Below are positions 45,039 to 57,632 of a stretch of 64,000 bases of DNA, piece by piece (the stretch's first letter is position 1; every line of letters starts with the position of its first letter). Position numbers and translations under genes: made by a program. The stretch is from Kosakonia pseudosacchari (lineage in GTDB: Bacteria; Pseudomonadota; Gammaproteobacteria; Enterobacterales; Enterobacteriaceae): contig NZ_FXWP01000010.1 in the NCBI RefSeq assembly GCF_900184035.1, positions 310,001-374,000 of the forward strand, read 5' to 3'. Below the pieces are notes generated by a model. It saw nothing but the letters and a program-made list of their open reading frames with translations, was not told the origin of the DNA and did not search any database.

Positions 45039-46805
45039 ATGAAAGCAGCGGCGAAAACGCTTAAACCGAAACGCCAGGAAGAACAGGCCAACTTTGTCAG
45101 TTGGCGTTTTGCGTTGCTTTGCGGTTGTATCCTGCTGGCGCTGGCGTTCCTGCTCGGACGCGTTGCCTATCTGCAAGTTGTCAATCCGGACATGCTGGTG
45201 CGCGAAGGGGATATGCGTTCCCTGCGTGTACAAGAAGTGGCGACATCGCGCGGGATGATAACCGACCGTTCTGGTCGCCCACTGGCGGTGAGTGTGCCGG
45301 TGAAAGCTATCTGGGCGGATCCGAAAGAGCTGCACGATGCGGGCGGTGTGACGCTGGATAACCGCTGGAAGGCGCTCTCTGACGCGTTGAATATGCCGCT
45401 CGACCAGCTTGCTTCGCGCATTAATGCCAACCCGAAGATGCGCTTTATTTATCTTGCACGTCAGGTGAATCCTGATCTCGGCGATTACATCAAGAAACTG
45501 AAATTACCGGGTATTCATCTGCGTGAAGAATCTCGCCGTTACTATCCGTCCGGAGAAGTAACCGCTCACCTCATCGGTTTTACCAACGTCGACAGTCAGG
45601 GCATTGAAGGCGTTGAGAAGAGCTTTGATAAATGGCTCACCGGTCAGCCAGGTGAACGCATTGTGCGTAAAGACCGCTACGGGCGCGTGATCGAAGATAT
45701 TTCGTCTACCGATAGCCAGGCTGCACACAATCTTGCCTTAAGTATTGATGAGCGTTTACAGGCGCTGGTCTATCGCGAGCTGAATAACGCCGTCGCGTTT
45801 AACAAAGCAGAGTCGGGCAGCGCCGTGCTGGTGGATGTGAACACCGGCGAAGTGCTGGCAATGGCCAACAGCCCTTCCTATAACCCAAACAACTTCACCG
45901 GCACGTCGAAAGATGCGATGCGTAACCGCGCCATTACCGACGTATTTGAACCGGGTTCCACCGTGAAACCGATGGTTGTCATGACCGCGCTTCAGCGCGG
46001 CGTGGTAACGCCAAATACGGTGCTGAATACGGTGCCTTATCGTATTAATGGCCATGAAATCAAAGACGTGGCGCGATACAGCGAATTAACCCTTACCGGG
46101 GTCTTACAGAAGTCGAGTAACGTTGGCGTTTCGAAGCTGGCGTTAGCGATGCCCTCCTCAGCGTTAGTAGATACTTACTCACGTTTTGGCCTGGGAAAAA
46201 CGACCAATTTGGGGATGGTCGGGGAACGCAGTGGCTTATTTCCTCAAAAACAACGGTGGTCTGACATAGAGAGGGCCACCTTCTCTTTCGGCTACGGGCT
46301 AATGGTAACGCCGTTACAGTTAGCGCGAGTCTACGCAACCATTGGCAGCTATGGCATCTATCGCCCGCTGTCGATCACCAAAGTTGATCCGCCAGTACCG
46401 GGCGAACGCATCTTCAACGAATCCATTGTCCGTACCGTTGTACACATGATGGAGAGCGTGGCGCTACCAGGCGGCGGCGGTGTGAAGGCCGCCATCAAGG
46501 GTTATCGCATCGCGATTAAAACCGGTACGGCGAAAAAAGTCGGTCCCGATGGCCGCTATATCAACAAATACATTGCTTACACCGCGGGCGTCGCGCCTGC
46601 CAGCCGCCCGCGCTTTGCGCTGGTGGTAGTCATTAACGATCCGCAAGCGGGTAAATACTACGGTGGCGCCGTGTCCGCACCGGTCTTTGGTGCCATCATG
46701 GGCGGCGTTCTGCGCACCATGAACATTGAGCCGGATGCGCTGACCACGGGCGAAAAAAGTGAATTTGTAATTAATCAAGGCGAGGGATCAGGTGGCAGAT
46801 CGTAA
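45039..46805 (+). CDS. ftsI: Septal peptidoglycan transpeptidase FtsI (PBP3)
   Basis: Crosslinks septal peptidoglycan together with FtsW; a target of aztreonam and other beta-lactams. The 588 residues equal E. coli. A short cytoplasmic tail and one membrane anchor (about 24-42) are followed by the pedestal domain and the transpeptidase with its three motifs: STVK with nucleophilic Ser at about 307, SSN near 359, and KTGT near 494. The end overlaps murE by 14 bases. Very sure. Confidence 0.98.
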   Translation: MKAAAKTLKPKRQEEQANFVSWRFALLCGCILLALAFLLGRVAYLQVVNPDMLVREGDMRSLRVQEVATSRGMITDRSGRPLAVSVPVKAIWADPKELHDAGGVTLDNRWKALSDALNMPLDQLASRINANPKMRFIYLARQVNPDLGDYIKKLKLPGIHLREESRRYYPSGEVTAHLIGFTNVDSQGIEGVEKSFDKWLTGQPGERIVRKDRYGRVIEDISSTDSQAAHNLALSIDERLQALVYRELNNAVAFNKAESGSAVLVDVNTGEVLAMANSPSYNPNNFTGTSKDAMRNRAITDVFEPGSTVKPMVVMTALQRGVVTPNTVLNTVPYRINGHEIKDVARYSELTLTGVLQKSSNVGVSKLALAMPSSALVDTYSRFGLGKTTNLGMVGERSGLFPQKQRWSDIERATFSFGYGLMVTPLQLARVYATIGSYGIYRPLSITKVDPPVPGERIFNESIVRTVVHMMESVALPGGGGVKAAIKGYRIAIKTGTAKKVGPDGRYINKYIAYTAGVAPASRPRFALVVVINDPQAGKYYGGAVSAPVFGAIMGGVLRTMNIEPDALTTGEKSEFVINQGEGSGGRS

Positions 46806-48279
46806 TTTGCGCGACCTTCTCGCTCCGTGGGTGCCAATGCTACCTGCGCGAGCGCTACGAGAGATGATACTCGACAGCCGTGTGGCTGCGTCGGGCGATC
46901 TTTTTGTGGCAGTGGTCGGTCATCAGGCGGACGGGCGTCGATATATCCCGCAGGCGATTGCGCAAGGTGTTGCTGCCATTATTGCTGAAGCGAAAGATGA
47001 AGCAAATGACGGTGAAATTCGTGAAATGCACGGTGTTCCAGTCATTTACCTCAGCCAGTTAAATGAGCGTCTCTCCGCGCTGGCGGGCCGTTTCTACGGT
47101 GAGCCTTCTGAACAATTGCGCCTGGTTGGCGTGACCGGTACGAACGGCAAAACAACCACCACGCAGTTACTGGCGCAGTGGAGCCAACTGCTTGGCGAAA
47201 CCAGCGCGGTGATGGGCACAGTGGGTAACGGTCTGTTGGGTAATGTCGTGCCAACGGAAAATACCACCGGATCGGCTGTCGATGTTCAGCATGTTATTGC
47301 CGGGCTGGCGGCGCAAAACGCGACCTTTGCCGCGATGGAAGTCTCTTCCCACGGTCTGGTTCAGCATCGCGTGGCGGCACTGAAATTTGCCGCCAGCGTG
47401 TTCACCAATTTAAGCCGCGATCACCTGGATTATCACGGTGATATGACGAACTACGAAGCGGCGAAATGGCTGCTGTTCTCTTCGCATCATTATGGCCAGG
47501 CGATCATTAATGCTGATGATGAAGTTGGCCGTCGCTGGCTGGGCAAATTACCGGACGCCGTTGCAGTATCGATGGAAGAAAATATCAATCCGGACTGCCA
47601 TGGACGCTGGTTAAAAGCGGTAAGCGTTAATTATCACGACAGCGGTGCGACGATCCATTTCGACTCCTCATGGGGCAACGGTGAAATTGAAAGCCGCCTG
47701 ATGGGCGCGTTTAATGTCAGCAACCTGCTGCTGGCGCTGGCGACGTTGCTGGCGCTGGGTTACCCGTTGAGCGAACTGTTGAAAACCGCATCGCGTCTGC
47801 AACCGGTTTGCGGTCGTATGGAAGTCTTCAGCGCGCCGGGTAAACCGACCGTGGTGGTGGATTATGCCCATACGCCGGATGCGCTGGAAAAAGCGCTGCA
47901 GGCAGCGCGCCTGCACTGCACTGGCAAACTGTGGTGCGTGTTTGGCTGCGGTGGCGATCGCGATAAAGGTAAACGTCCATTAATGGGCGCGATTGCCGAG
48001 CAGTTCTCTGATGTCCCGGTCGTGACGGACGATAACCCGCGTACCGAAGAGCCGCGCGCCATTATTAACGATATCCTCGCGGGCATGCTGGATGCGGGTC
48101 AGGCCCGCGTGGTGGAAGGCCGCGCAGAAGCAGTGACCAATGCCATCATGCAAGCCAAAGAGAACGACGTTGTACTGCTCGCCGGTAAAGGCCATGAAGA
48201 TTATCAAATTGTCGGTACGCGCCGTCTGGATTACTCCGACCGCGTCACCGCAGCGCGTTTGCTGGGGGTAGTGGCATGA
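46792..48279 (+). CDS. murE: UDP-MurNAc-tripeptide synthetase (meso-DAP-adding), GTG start
   Basis: Adds meso-diaminopimelate to UDP-MurNAc-dipeptide. It starts at GTG 46792 (495 residues, as in E. coli), 14 bases inside ftsI. The ATP site is [11 protein letters not shown]. The DNPR motif in [12 protein letters not shown] marks the DAP-specific enzyme, in line with a Gram-negative wall. It overlaps murF by 4 bases. Very sure. Confidence 0.98.
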   Translation: MADRNLRDLLAPWVPMLPARALREMILDSRVAASGDLFVAVVGHQADGRRYIPQAIAQGVAAIIAEAKDEANDGEIREMHGVPVIYLSQLNERLSALAGRFYGEPSEQLRLVGVTGTNGKTTTTQLLAQWSQLLGETSAVMGTVGNGLLGNVVPTENTTGSAVDVQHVIAGLAAQNATFAAMEVSSHGLVQHRVAALKFAASVFTNLSRDHLDYHGDMTNYEAAKWLLFSSHHYGQAIINADDEVGRRWLGKLPDAVAVSMEENINPDCHGRWLKAVSVNYHDSGATIHFDSSWGNGEIESRLMGAFNVSNLLLALATLLALGYPLSELLKTASRLQPVCGRMEVFSAPGKPTVVVDYAHTPDALEKALQAARLHCTGKLWCVFGCGGDRDKGKRPLMGAIAEQFSDVPVVTDDNPRTEEPRAIINDILAGMLDAGQARVVEGRAEAVTNAIMQAKENDVVLLAGKGHEDYQIVGTRRLDYSDRVTAARLLGVVA

Positions 48280-49634
48280 TTAGCGTAACGCTGAGTCAAC
48301 TTACCCGTACGCTGCACGCGGAACTGCACGGACAGGATGTGCAGATTGAGGCGGTAACCAGCGATACACGTAAACTGACGCCGGGCTGCCTGTTTGTCGC
48401 TCTGAAAGGCGAGCGTTTTGATGCTCACGATTTCGCAGATAAAGCGAAAGAGGGTGGCGCGGGCGCGCTGCTGGTGAACCGAAAACTGGATATCGACCTG
48501 CCGCAGTTAGTGGTGAAAGACACCCGCCAGGCCTTTGGCGAGCTGGCTGCCTGGGTTCGCCAGCAAGTACCAACGCGCGTGGTGGCGCTGACCGGTTCTT
48601 CCGGCAAGACGTCAGTGAAAGAGATGACCGCCGCCATTCTCAGCGAATGCGGCAATACGCTCTACACCGCAGGCAATCTTAACAATGACATTGGTGTGCC
48701 AATGACCTTGTTGCGCCTGACCAAAGAACACCAGTTTGCGGTGATTGAACTGGGGGCGAACCACCAGGGCGAAATCGCGTGGACTGTGGGGCTGACGCGC
48801 CCGGAAGCCGCGCTGGTCAATAACCTGGCGGCAGCGCATCTGGAAGGCTTCGGCTCGCTTGCTGGTGTGGCGAAAGCGAAAGGCGAAATCTACACCGGTC
48901 TGCCCGCTAACGGTATCGCCATTATGAATGCCGACAATAATGACTGGCTGAACTGGCAGAGCATTATTGGCGATCGCAAAGTCTGGCGCTTCTCACCCAA
49001 CGCAGCGAATAGCGATTTTACCGCGACGAACGTGCATGTGACTTCACATGGCACCGAATTCACGCTGCAAACCCCAACCGGCAATGTGGATGTCACTCTG
49101 CCGCTGCCGGGTCGGCATAATATCGCTAATTCGCTGGCAGCAACGGCGCTGGCGATGGCGGTTGGCGCAAGCCTGGACGCGGTAAAACGCGGGCTGGCGA
49201 ACCTGAAAGCGGTGCCGGGGCGCTTATTCCCGGTGCGGTTGGGCGAGAATCAACTGCTACTGGATGACACTTACAACGCCAACGTCGGTTCTATGACCGC
49301 CGCTGCCCATGTGTTATCTGAAATGCCGGGTTACCGGGTGATGGTGGTCGGCGATATGGCTGAGCTGGGTGATGAGAGCGAAGCGTGTCATATCCAGGTC
49401 GGTGAAGCGGCGAAAGCCGCAGGCATTGATAAGGTTCTGAGCGTCGGCACGTTGAGCAAAGCGTTGAGCGAAGCCAGCGGCGTAGGCGAGCATTTTAACG
49501 ATAAAGCTGCAGTGACAGCGCGTTTAAAGGCGCTCATCGCTGAGCAGAAAATTATTACTATTTTGGTGAAAGGTTCACGTAGCTCCGCCATGGAAGAGGT
49601 GGTACGCGAATTACAGGAGAACGGGACATGTTAG
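48276..49634 (+). CDS. murF: UDP-MurNAc-pentapeptide synthetase (D-Ala-D-Ala adding)
   Basis: Completes the pentapeptide by adding D-Ala-D-Ala. The 452 residues equal E. coli. The ATP-binding [11 protein letters not shown] is seen near residue 108, then [13 protein letters not shown] and the late [11 protein letters not shown] typical of MurF. It overlaps murE by 4 bases and mraY by 7. Very sure. Confidence 0.98.
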   Translation: MISVTLSQLTRTLHAELHGQDVQIEAVTSDTRKLTPGCLFVALKGERFDAHDFADKAKEGGAGALLVNRKLDIDLPQLVVKDTRQAFGELAAWVRQQVPTRVVALTGSSGKTSVKEMTAAILSECGNTLYTAGNLNNDIGVPMTLLRLTKEHQFAVIELGANHQGEIAWTVGLTRPEAALVNNLAAAHLEGFGSLAGVAKAKGEIYTGLPANGIAIMNADNNDWLNWQSIIGDRKVWRFSPNAANSDFTATNVHVTSHGTEFTLQTPTGNVDVTLPLPGRHNIANSLAATALAMAVGASLDAVKRGLANLKAVPGRLFPVRLGENQLLLDDTYNANVGSMTAAAHVLSEMPGYRVMVVGDMAELGDESEACHIQVGEAAKAAGIDKVLSVGTLSKALSEASGVGEHFNDKAAVTARLKALIAEQKIITILVKGSRSSAMEEVVRELQENGTC

Positions 49635-50710
49635 TGTGGCTGGCCGAACATTTGGTCAAATATTATTCCGGCTTTAACGTCTTTTCTTATTTGACGTTTC
49701 GCGCCATTGTCAGCCTGCTGACCGCGCTCTTCATCTCTTTGTGGATGGGGCCGCGCATGATTGCCCGCTTGCAAAAACTCTCTTTTGGTCAGGTTGTGCG
49801 TAACGACGGTCCGGAATCGCACTTCAGCAAACGCGGCACGCCAACGATGGGCGGGATCATGATCCTGACCGCGATTGTGGTTTCCGTTGTGCTGTGGGCG
49901 TACCCATCCAACCCCTACGTCTGGTGCGTGCTGGTGGTACTGGTGGGTTACGGCGCAATTGGCTTTGTCGATGATTACCGCAAAGTGGTGCGTAAAGACA
50001 CCAAGGGCCTGATTGCTCGCTGGAAGTATTTCTGGATGTCGGTCATTGCGCTGGGCGTAGCGTTTGCGCTCTATCTGGCAGGGAAAGATACTCCCGCAAC
50101 CGAACTGGTGGTGCCGTTCTTTAAAGATGTCATGCCGCAACTGGGCATGTTTTACATTCTGCTGGCTTATTTCGTGATCGTTGGCACCGGTAACGCGGTC
50201 AACCTGACGGATGGCCTGGATGGTCTGGCGATTATGCCGACGGTCTTCGTTGCTGGCGGTTTTGCGCTGGTGGCGTGGGCGACCGGCAACATGAATTTTG
50301 CTAACTACCTGCACATTCCTTATCTGCGTCACGCAGGGGAACTGGTGATTGTCTGTACGGCGATTGTCGGGGCAGGGTTGGGGTTCTTGTGGTTTAACAC
50401 CTATCCGGCACAGGTCTTTATGGGCGATGTCGGTTCACTGGCTCTGGGCGGCGCGCTGGGCATTATCGCTGTGCTGCTGCGCCAGGAGTTCCTGCTGGTG
50501 ATCATGGGCGGGGTGTTTGTGGTGGAAACATTGTCGGTCATTTTGCAGGTCGGTTCATTCAAACTGCGTGGCCAACGTATTTTCCGTATGGCACCGATTC
50601 ATCACCACTATGAACTGAAAGGCTGGCCGGAACCGCGCGTGATCGTGCGCTTCTGGATTATTTCGCTGATGCTGGTGCTGATTGGCCTGGCAACGCTGAA
50701 GGTACGTTAA
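49628..50710 (+). CDS. mraY: Phospho-MurNAc-pentapeptide translocase MraY
   Basis: Transfers phospho-MurNAc-pentapeptide to undecaprenyl phosphate, making lipid I at the inner membrane. The 360 residues equal E. coli, with about ten hydrophobic helices. Conserved loops include the acidic [19 protein letters not shown] and the His-rich [13 protein letters not shown]. Very sure. Confidence 0.98.
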   Translation: MLVWLAEHLVKYYSGFNVFSYLTFRAIVSLLTALFISLWMGPRMIARLQKLSFGQVVRNDGPESHFSKRGTPTMGGIMILTAIVVSVVLWAYPSNPYVWCVLVVLVGYGAIGFVDDYRKVVRKDTKGLIARWKYFWMSVIALGVAFALYLAGKDTPATELVVPFFKDVMPQLGMFYILLAYFVIVGTGNAVNLTDGLDGLAIMPTVFVAGGFALVAWATGNMNFANYLHIPYLRHAGELVIVCTAIVGAGLGFLWFNTYPAQVFMGDVGSLALGGALGIIAVLLRQEFLLVIMGGVFVVETLSVILQVGSFKLRGQRIFRMAPIHHHYELKGWPEPRVIVRFWIISLMLVLIGLATLKVR

Positions 50711-50712
50711 TC

Positions 50713-52029
50713 ATGGCTGATTACCAGGGTAAAAAAGTCGTCATCATCGGTTTGGGTCTCACAGGCCTTTCCTGTGTGGACTTTTTCCTCGCACGCGGTG
50801 TCACGCCGCGTGTGATGGATACGCGCGTTTCTCCGCCGGGGCTGGACAAGCTGCCGGAGGCGGTGGAACGCCATCTTGGTAGTCTTAACGATGACTGGCT
50901 GCTGGCCGCCGATCTGGTCGTTGCAAGCCCGGGCATCGCACTGGCGCATCCTTCCCTGAGCGCGGCGGCAGATGCGGGTGTCGAGATTGTCGGTGATATT
51001 GAACTCTTCTGCCGTGAAGCGCAGGCTCCGGTAATCGCCATCACTGGCTCTAACGGCAAAAGCACCGTCACGAAGCTGGTTGGTGAGATGGCTGAAGCTG
51101 CCGGAGTGAACGTCGGGGTTGGCGGCAATATCGGTCTGCCAGCGCTGATGCTCCTCGACGATGCGCGCGAACTGTATGTACTGGAGCTTTCCAGCTTTCA
51201 GTTGGAAACCACTTCAAGCCTGCACGCGGCGGCAGCCACCATCCTGAACGTCACTGAAGATCATATGGATCGCTATCCGTTTGGGTTGCAGCAATATCGT
51301 GCTGCCAAGCTGCGCGTGTATGAAAACGCGAAAGTGTGCGTGGTGAATGCCGATGACGCTTTGACGATGCCGGTACGCGGCGCGGATGAACGTTGTGTCA
51401 GTTTTGGCGTTGATGTCGGCGATTACCACTTAAACCGCCAACAGGGTGAAACCTGGCTGCGCGTGAAAGGTGAGAAAGTGCTGAACGTAGCCGAGATGAA
51501 ACTGAGCGGCCAGCACAACTACACCAATGCGCTGGCAGCGCTGGCGCTGGCGGATGCCGTCGGTTTACCGCGCGCCAGCAGCCTGAAAGCGCTGACGACC
51601 TTTACCGGGCTGGCTCACCGCTTCCAGCTGGCGCTGGAGCATAACGGCGTGCGCTGGATCAACGACTCGAAAGCAACCAATGTCGGCAGCACAGAAGCAG
51701 CATTGAATGGTTTGCACATCGACGGCACGCTGCATTTGCTGCTCGGCGGTGACGGGAAGTCGGCAGATTTCTCCCCGCTGAAGCGTTATCTGAGCGGCGA
51801 TCGTATTCGTCTTTACTGCTTCGGTCGTGACGGCGCGGAGCTGGCGGCGCTGCGCCCGGAAATCGCGGAACAAACCGAGACAATGGATCAGGCCATGCGG
51901 CTCATCGCGACACGTGTACAGCCGGGCGATATGGTGCTGTTGTCACCCGCTTGCGCCAGCCTTGATCAGTTTAAAAATTTCGAACAACGGGGCGATGTCT
52001 TTACCCGTCTGGCGCAGGAGTTAGGCTGA
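50713..52029 (+). CDS. murD: UDP-MurNAc-L-alanine:D-glutamate ligase
   Basis: Adds D-glutamate to UDP-MurNAc-L-Ala. The 438 residues equal E. coli. An N-terminal Rossmann-like domain ([13 protein letters not shown]) is followed by the ATP site [11 protein letters not shown] and late INDSKATN. It starts 2 bases after mraY; its stop shares one base with the ftsW ATG. Very sure. Confidence 0.98.
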   Translation: MADYQGKKVVIIGLGLTGLSCVDFFLARGVTPRVMDTRVSPPGLDKLPEAVERHLGSLNDDWLLAADLVVASPGIALAHPSLSAAADAGVEIVGDIELFCREAQAPVIAITGSNGKSTVTKLVGEMAEAAGVNVGVGGNIGLPALMLLDDARELYVLELSSFQLETTSSLHAAAATILNVTEDHMDRYPFGLQQYRAAKLRVYENAKVCVVNADDALTMPVRGADERCVSFGVDVGDYHLNRQQGETWLRVKGEKVLNVAEMKLSGQHNYTNALAALALADAVGLPRASSLKALTTFTGLAHRFQLALEHNGVRWINDSKATNVGSTEAALNGLHIDGTLHLLLGGDGKSADFSPLKRYLSGDRIRLYCFGRDGAELAALRPEIAEQTETMDQAMRLIATRVQPGDMVLLSPACASLDQFKNFEQRGDVFTRLAQELG

Positions 52030-53270
52030 TGCGTTTAACGCTCCCCCGCCCGAGAATACCGCGCCTGCCAGGATTTAGCATCCTGGCCTGGCTGTTCACG
52101 GCGTTAAAAGGCTGGGTCATGGGCTCGCGACAGAAAGATACCGACAGCCTGGTCATGTATGACCGCACGCTGCTGTGGCTGACGCTGGGTCTTGCGGCAA
52201 TCGGCTTCATCATGGTGACGTCGGCGTCGATGCCAGTAGGGCAGCGCCTGACGGACGATCCCTTCTTCTTTGCCAAGCGTCACGCGCTGTATCTGTTCCT
52301 GGCGTTTTGTATGTCGATGGTGACTCTGCGGTTGCCGATGGATTTCTGGCAAAAATACAGCTCAGCAATGCTGATCGCCGCGATCATCATGCTGCTGGTG
52401 GTGCTGGTTGTGGGGAGTTCGATCAATGGGGCATCGCGCTGGATTGACCTCGGGCTGATGCGTTTCCAGCCAGCGGAGTTCACCAAGCTGTCATTGTTCT
52501 GCTATCTGGCGAACTACCTGGTGCGCAAAGTAGACGAAGTGCGAAACAACCTGCGCGGTTTCTTAAAACCGATGGGGGTTATCCTGGTGCTGGCGGTGTT
52601 GCTGCTGGCGCAGCCGGACCTCGGTACGGTGGTGGTATTGTTTATCACCACGCTGGCGATGCTGTTCCTGGCGGGGGCGAAGCTGTGGCAGTTCATCGCC
52701 ATTATCGGTATGGGGATTTCAGCGGTAGTGCTGCTGATCCTTGCCGAACCTTATCGTATTCGCCGCGTAACGTCGTTCTGGAACCCATGGGAAGATCCCT
52801 TTGGTAGCGGTTATCAGCTTACCCAGTCGTTAATGGCGTTTGGCCGCGGTGAATTGTGGGGCCAGGGCTTAGGCAATTCGATTCAGAAACTGGAGTATCT
52901 GCCGGAAGCGCATACCGACTTTATCTTCTCCATTATCGGCGAAGAACTCGGTTATATCGGTGTGGTAGCGGCACTTTTAATGGTATTCTTCGTCGCTTTC
53001 CGCGCCATGTCCATCGGGCGGAAAGCGCTGGAAATTGATCACCGTTTTTCGGGGTTTCTGGCCTGCTCGATAGGTATCTGGTTTAGCTTCCAGGCGCTGG
53101 TTAACGTTGGTGCTGCGGCAGGTATGCTGCCAACCAAAGGGTTGACGCTGCCGCTTATCAGTTACGGTGGTTCCAGCTTATTAATTATGTCAGTGGCGAT
53201 TACGCTGCTGCTACGCATAGATTATGAAACGCGTCTGGAGAAAGCCCAGGCGTTTACACGAGGTGTGTGA
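52029..53270 (+). CDS. ftsW: Septal peptidoglycan glycosyltransferase FtsW
   Basis: A SEDS-family polymerase that works with FtsI to build septal glycan strands. The 413 residues are one fewer than I recall for E. coli. About ten transmembrane helices. The SEDS signature near the C-terminus ([14 protein letters not shown]) and the periplasmic loop with [12 protein letters not shown] are seen. The stop shares one base with the murG ATG. Confidence 0.97.
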   Translation: MRLTLPRPRIPRLPGFSILAWLFTALKGWVMGSRQKDTDSLVMYDRTLLWLTLGLAAIGFIMVTSASMPVGQRLTDDPFFFAKRHALYLFLAFCMSMVTLRLPMDFWQKYSSAMLIAAIIMLLVVLVVGSSINGASRWIDLGLMRFQPAEFTKLSLFCYLANYLVRKVDEVRNNLRGFLKPMGVILVLAVLLLAQPDLGTVVVLFITTLAMLFLAGAKLWQFIAIIGMGISAVVLLILAEPYRIRRVTSFWNPWEDPFGSGYQLTQSLMAFGRGELWGQGLGNSIQKLEYLPEAHTDFIFSIIGEELGYIGVVAALLMVFFVAFRAMSIGRKALEIDHRFSGFLACSIGIWFSFQALVNVGAAAGMLPTKGLTLPLISYGGSSLLIMSVAITLLLRIDYETRLEKAQAFTRGV

Positions 53271-54337
53271 TGAGTGGTCAACCAAAGCGGTTAATGGTGA
53301 TGGCTGGCGGTACCGGCGGGCATGTCTTCCCCGGTCTTGCGGTCGCGCACCATTTGATGGATCAGGGCTGGCAAGTGCGCTGGCTCGGAACCGCCGATCG
53401 CATGGAAGCTGACCTGGTGCCAAAACACGGCATTGAGATCGATTTCATTCGCATCTCCGGTCTGCGCGGCAAAGGTATTAAGGCGCAGTTGCTGGCGCCG
53501 GTGCGTATCTTCAATGCGTGGCGTCAGGCACGCGCCATTATGCAGCGCTTTAAACCTGATGTGGTGCTGGGGATGGGCGGTTATGTTTCCGGTCCTGGCG
53601 GGCTGGCAGCCTGGTCGCTCGGTATTCCGGTGGTGCTGCATGAGCAAAACGGCATTGCCGGTTTGACCAACAAATGGCTGGCGAAAATCGCCACCAAAGT
53701 GATGCAGGCGTTTCCGGGGGCTTTCCCGACAGCGGAAGTCGTCGGTAATCCGGTGCGTGTCGATGTGTTGGCGCTGCCGCTGCCGCAGCAACGTCTGCCC
53801 GGTCGTGAAGGCCCGGTGCGGGTGCTGGTGGTTGGTGGTTCGCAAGGCGCGCGCGTGCTTAACCAGACGATGCCGCAGGTTGCAGCAAAGTTAGGCGCTG
53901 CCGTCACTATCTGGCATCAGAGCGGGAAGGGTGCGCAGCAGGAGGTTGAGCAAGCCTATGCAAGCGCTGGCGAACCTCAGCATAAAGTTACTGAGTTTAT
54001 TGACGATATGGCACAAGCCTATGCGTGGGCGGATGTGGTGGTTTGCCGCTCCGGCGCGCTAACGGTCAGCGAGATCGCCGCCGCAGGATTACCAGCGCTA
54101 TTTGTGCCGTTCCAGCACAAAGATCGGCAGCAGTACTGGAATGCCTTGCCGCTGGAAAAAGCGGGTGCAGCAAAGATTCTGGAGCAACCGCAATTTACCG
54201 TTGATGCGGTGGCTGCGACGCTCGCGGGCTGGAACCGCGAGGCATTACTGGAGATGGCCGAACGCGCGCGCGCGGCAGCGATCCCCGATGCTACCGAACG
54301 GGTGGCAAACGAAGTGAGCCTGGCAGCGCAGGCATAA
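53270..54337 (+). CDS. murG: UDP-GlcNAc:lipid I GlcNAc transferase MurG
   Basis: Makes lipid II on the cytoplasmic face of the inner membrane. The ATG at 53270 gives 355 residues, as in E. coli; a GTG one codon upstream is in frame but less likely. [16 protein letters not shown] at the N-terminus, LHEQNGIAG, and [12 protein letters not shown] at the start of the C-terminal Rossmann domain are clear family motifs. A 56-base gap with a hairpin separates it from murC. Confidence 0.97.
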   Translation: MSGQPKRLMVMAGGTGGHVFPGLAVAHHLMDQGWQVRWLGTADRMEADLVPKHGIEIDFIRISGLRGKGIKAQLLAPVRIFNAWRQARAIMQRFKPDVVLGMGGYVSGPGGLAAWSLGIPVVLHEQNGIAGLTNKWLAKIATKVMQAFPGAFPTAEVVGNPVRVDVLALPLPQQRLPGREGPVRVLVVGGSQGARVLNQTMPQVAAKLGAAVTIWHQSGKGAQQEVEQAYASAGEPQHKVTEFIDDMAQAYAWADVVVCRSGALTVSEIAAAGLPALFVPFQHKDRQQYWNALPLEKAGAAKILEQPQFTVDAVAATLAGWNREALLEMAERARAAAIPDATERVANEVSLAAQA

Positions 54338-54343
54338 ATACTG

Positions 54344-54362
54344 GCGACGCCTTTTGCGTCGC
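54344..54362 (+). other. Hairpin between murG and murC
   Basis: A perfect 7-bp stem GCGACGC/GCGTCGC (54344-54350 with 54356-54362, loop CTTTT) in one of the few real gaps in the dcw cluster. No T-tract follows, so it is not a strong terminator; RNA processing or partial attenuation are possible. Confidence 0.6.
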
Positions 54363-54393
54363 GCAAATTTAAGTAGTCGATGGCGTTTAGAGA

Positions 54394-55869
54394 ATGAATA
54401 CACAAGAACTGGCGAAACTGCGTTCAATCGTGCCCGAGATGCGTCGCGTCCGGCACATTCACTTTGTCGGCATTGGCGGTGCTGGCATGGGCGGTATTGC
54501 CGAAGTGCTGGCCAACGAAGGTTACCAGATTAGCGGCTCTGATTTGGCGCCCAATCCGGTTACGCAGCAATTGACGTCGCTTGGCGCCACGATTTATTTC
54601 AACCACCGCCCGGAAAACGTGAGCGATGCGAGCGTTGTGGTGGTCTCCAGCGCGATCTCTGCCGATAACCCGGAAATCGTAGCGGCGCATGAAGCGCGCA
54701 TTCCGGTGATCCGCCGCGCAGAGATGCTGGCGGAATTAATGCGTTTTCGCCACGGTATTGCCATTGCCGGTACGCACGGCAAAACAACCACCACGGCGAT
54801 GGTGGCAAGTATTTATGCTGAAGCCGGGCTGGACCCGACTTTTGTCAATGGTGGCCTGGTTAAAGCCGCTGGCGTGCATGCGCGCCTGGGGCATAGCCGT
54901 TACCTGATCGCGGAGGCGGATGAGAGTGATGCCTCGTTCCTGCATCTGCAGCCGATGGTGGCGATTGTCACCAATATCGAAGCTGACCACATGGATACCT
55001 ACCAGGGCGACTTCGAGAATTTAAAAACGACCTTTATCAACTTCCTGCACAACCTGCCGTTCTATGGACGTGCGGTGATGTGCGTCGACGATCCGGTGAT
55101 TCGGGAGTTGTTGCCGCGTGTAGGTCGCCAGATTACCACCTACGGTTTTAGTGATGATGCTGATGTCCGTGTGGAAAACTACCGCCAGGTTGGGCCGCAA
55201 GGGCACTTTACGCTGGTGCGCCAGGATAAACCGGAACTGCGCGTGACGCTGAATGCGCCAGGTCGCCATAACGCGTTAAACGCGGCAGCAGCCGTTGCAG
55301 TGGCAACGGAAGAGGGGATTGAAGATGACGCGATCCTGCGTGCGCTGGAAAGCTTCCAGGGGACAGGCCGCCGTTTCGACTTCCTTGGTGAATACCCGCT
55401 GCAAGAGGTAAACGGTAAAGCCGGTACCGCAATGCTGGTTGACGATTATGGTCACCATCCGACAGAAGTGGACGCCACTATCAAAGCAGCGCGTGCAGGC
55501 TGGCCGGATAAAAACCTGGTGATGCTGTTTCAGCCGCACCGTTACACGCGTACACGTGATCTGTATGACGATTTTGCCAATGTGCTGACCCAGGTGGATT
55601 CGCTGTTGATGCTGGAAGTTTATCCGGCGGGTGAAGCAGCGATCCCTGGCGCAGATAGCCGTTCTCTGTGCCGCACTATTCGCGGGCGCGGCAAGATCGA
55701 TCCGATTCTGGTGTCCGATCCGGCGCAGGTTGCCGCGATGCTGGCACCGGTGCTGACCGGCAACGATCTGATCCTGATCCAGGGGGCCGGTAACGTCGGT
55801 AAGATTGCGCGCAGCTTGGCCGAGAGCAAACTGAAACCGCAGACTGTGGAGGAGGAGCGCCGTGGCTGA
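54394..55869 (+). CDS. murC: UDP-MurNAc:L-alanine ligase
   Basis: Adds the first amino acid, L-alanine, to UDP-MurNAc. The 491 residues equal E. coli. An N-terminal UDP-binding domain ([17 protein letters not shown]) is followed by the ATP site [12 protein letters not shown] and the DYGHHPTEV block. It overlaps ddlB by 8 bases. Very sure. Confidence 0.98.
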   Translation: MNTQELAKLRSIVPEMRRVRHIHFVGIGGAGMGGIAEVLANEGYQISGSDLAPNPVTQQLTSLGATIYFNHRPENVSDASVVVVSSAISADNPEIVAAHEARIPVIRRAEMLAELMRFRHGIAIAGTHGKTTTTAMVASIYAEAGLDPTFVNGGLVKAAGVHARLGHSRYLIAEADESDASFLHLQPMVAIVTNIEADHMDTYQGDFENLKTTFINFLHNLPFYGRAVMCVDDPVIRELLPRVGRQITTYGFSDDADVRVENYRQVGPQGHFTLVRQDKPELRVTLNAPGRHNALNAAAAVAVATEEGIEDDAILRALESFQGTGRRFDFLGEYPLQEVNGKAGTAMLVDDYGHHPTEVDATIKAARAGWPDKNLVMLFQPHRYTRTRDLYDDFANVLTQVDSLLMLEVYPAGEAAIPGADSRSLCRTIRGRGKIDPILVSDPAQVAAMLAPVLTGNDLILIQGAGNVGKIARSLAESKLKPQTVEEERRG

Positions 55870-56782
55870 GAAAGTAGCGGTTCTGCTGGGCGGAACCTCC
55901 GCCGAGCGCGACGTTTCGCTTAATTCCGGTGCAGCGGTGCTGGCTGGTTTGCGTGAGGGCGGCGTTGATGCGCATGGTGTGGATCCGCGCGATGCGGATG
56001 TCACCCGCCTGAAAGAGATGGGGTTCAGTAAAGCGTTTATCGCCCTGCATGGCCGTGGCGGCGAAGATGGCACCCTGCAGGGGCTACTTGAATTAACCGA
56101 TATCCCATATACCGGGAGCGGTGTGATGGCCTCGGCGATTTCAATGGATAAATGGCGTAGCAAGCTACTGTGGCAGGGGGCGGGGTTGCCCGTTGCGCCG
56201 TGGATAGCTCTGACGCGCAGCGAATTTGAATCAGGCCTGAAAACTATTGATATTCAACGCATTGAGGAGCTGGGTTTACCTGTTATTGTCAAGCCCAGCC
56301 GCGAAGGCTCAAGCGTCGGAATGTCAAAAGTCGATAAAAAAGAAGAATTGCATGCAGCATTAGCGCTTGCATTTCAACATGATGATGAAGTTCTGATCGA
56401 AAAATGGCTCAGTGGGCCGGAATTTACTGTCGCATTGCTTGGAAACGAAATTTTACCGTCGATCCGTATTCAACCTGCGGGAATCTTCTATGATTATGAG
56501 GCGAAGTATCTCTCTGATGAGACGATGTATTTTTGCCCGTCAGGTCTGGAAGCGGACGATGAAGCAGCATTACAAGACCTGGCGCGTGAAGCCTGGCAAA
56601 TTTTAGGCTGTCGCGGTTGGGGTCGTGTTGATGTCATGCTGGACAGCGATGGACAATTTTATTTGCTGGAAGCGAACACGTCGCCAGGGATGACCAGCCA
56701 TAGCCTGGTGCCGATGGCAGCACGTCAGGCAGGGTTGAGTTTCTCCCAGTTAGTTGTTCGCATTCTGGAATTGGCGGAGTGA
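55862..56782 (+). CDS. ddlB: D-alanine:D-alanine ligase B
   Basis: Makes the D-Ala-D-Ala dipeptide for MurF. The 306 residues equal E. coli. It starts with GTG at 55862, eight bases inside murC. An ATP-grasp enzyme: [14 protein letters not shown], then [20 protein letters not shown] and the late [14 protein letters not shown] are present. Very sure. Confidence 0.98.
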   Translation: MAEKVAVLLGGTSAERDVSLNSGAAVLAGLREGGVDAHGVDPRDADVTRLKEMGFSKAFIALHGRGGEDGTLQGLLELTDIPYTGSGVMASAISMDKWRSKLLWQGAGLPVAPWIALTRSEFESGLKTIDIQRIEELGLPVIVKPSREGSSVGMSKVDKKEELHAALALAFQHDDEVLIEKWLSGPEFTVALLGNEILPSIRIQPAGIFYDYEAKYLSDETMYFCPSGLEADDEAALQDLAREAWQILGCRGWGRVDVMLDSDGQFYLLEANTSPGMTSHSLVPMAARQAGLSFSQLVVRILELAE

Positions 56783-56783
56783 T

Positions 56784-57632
56784 ATGTCACAGGCTGCGCT
56801 GAACACGCGAAACCGCGAAGCGGAGGCTGTAAAAATCTCCCGCCGCAACAATGGAACGCGTCTTGCAGGTATCGTATTCCTGCTGACGGTGCTATGCACT
56901 GTGTTGGTGAGTGGCTGGGTGGTACTGGGCTGGATGGACGACGCGCAGCGTTTGCCGTTATCAAAGCTGGTGTTGACTGGCGATCGTCATTACACCCGCA
57001 ACGATGATATTCGCCAGTCTATTTTGGCGTTGGGCGCGCCCGGCACGTTTATGACGCAGGACGTTAACATCATTCAAAGCCAGATAGAACGTCTGCCCTG
57101 GATCAAGCAGGCGAGCGTCAGAAAACAGTGGCCAGACGAATTGAAGATTCATCTGGTTGAATATGTGCCTATTGCACGGTGGAATGATCAACATATGGTC
57201 GATGTGGACGGCAACGCATTTAGCGTGCCGGCCGAACGTACCAGTAAGCAGGTTTTACCGATGTTGTACGGCCCTGAAGGGAGCGAAAGCGAAGTATTAC
57301 AGGGCTACCGCGACATGGGGCAAGTGCTGGCAAAGGATAAATTCACGTTAAAAGAGGCGGCGATGACCGCGCGGCGTTCGTGGCAAGTTACGCTGAGTAA
57401 TGACATCAAGCTTAATCTGGGCCGTGGCGATACGATGAAACGTCTGGCGCGCTTTGTGGAACTCTACCCGGTGCTCCAGCAGCAGGCGCAAACGGATGGC
57501 AAAGAGATTAGCTACGTGGATTTACGCTATGACTCAGGTGCGGCCGTAGGCTGGAAAGCGGCCCCTGTTCAGGAACCGAATCAGCAGCAAAATCAGGCAC
57601 AACAGAATCAGGCACAGGCAGAGCAACAATGA
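56784..57632 (+). CDS. ftsQ: Cell division protein FtsQ
   Basis: A bitopic scaffold of the FtsQLB complex. The ATG at 56784 gives 282 residues, 6 more than E. coli. A longer frame from 56754 lies inside ddlB and is rejected. One membrane helix (about 27-47) is followed by the POTRA domain ([19 protein letters not shown]) and the beta domain. The C-terminal tail is Gln/Asn/Ala-rich and contains a 5-residue tandem repeat that accounts for the extra length. It overlaps ftsA by 4 bases. Confidence 0.97.
   Translation: MSQAALNTRNREAEAVKISRRNNGTRLAGIVFLLTVLCTVLVSGWVVLGWMDDAQRLPLSKLVLTGDRHYTRNDDIRQSILALGAPGTFMTQDVNIIQSQIERLPWIKQASVRKQWPDELKIHLVEYVPIARWNDQHMVDVDGNAFSVPAERTSKQVLPMLYGPEGSESEVLQGYRDMGQVLAKDKFTLKEAAMTARRSWQVTLSNDIKLNLGRGDTMKRLARFVELYPVLQQQAQTDGKEISYVDLRYDSGAAVGWKAAPVQEPNQQQNQAQQNQAQAEQQ
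57591..57616 (+). repeat. 15-bp tandem repeat in the ftsQ 3' end
   Basis: AATCAGGCACA occurs at 57591-57601 and again at 57606-57616, an exact 15-bp period that encodes a repeated NQAQ unit. It keeps the frame, so copy-number change would lengthen or shorten the tail by five residues. Confidence 0.8.
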
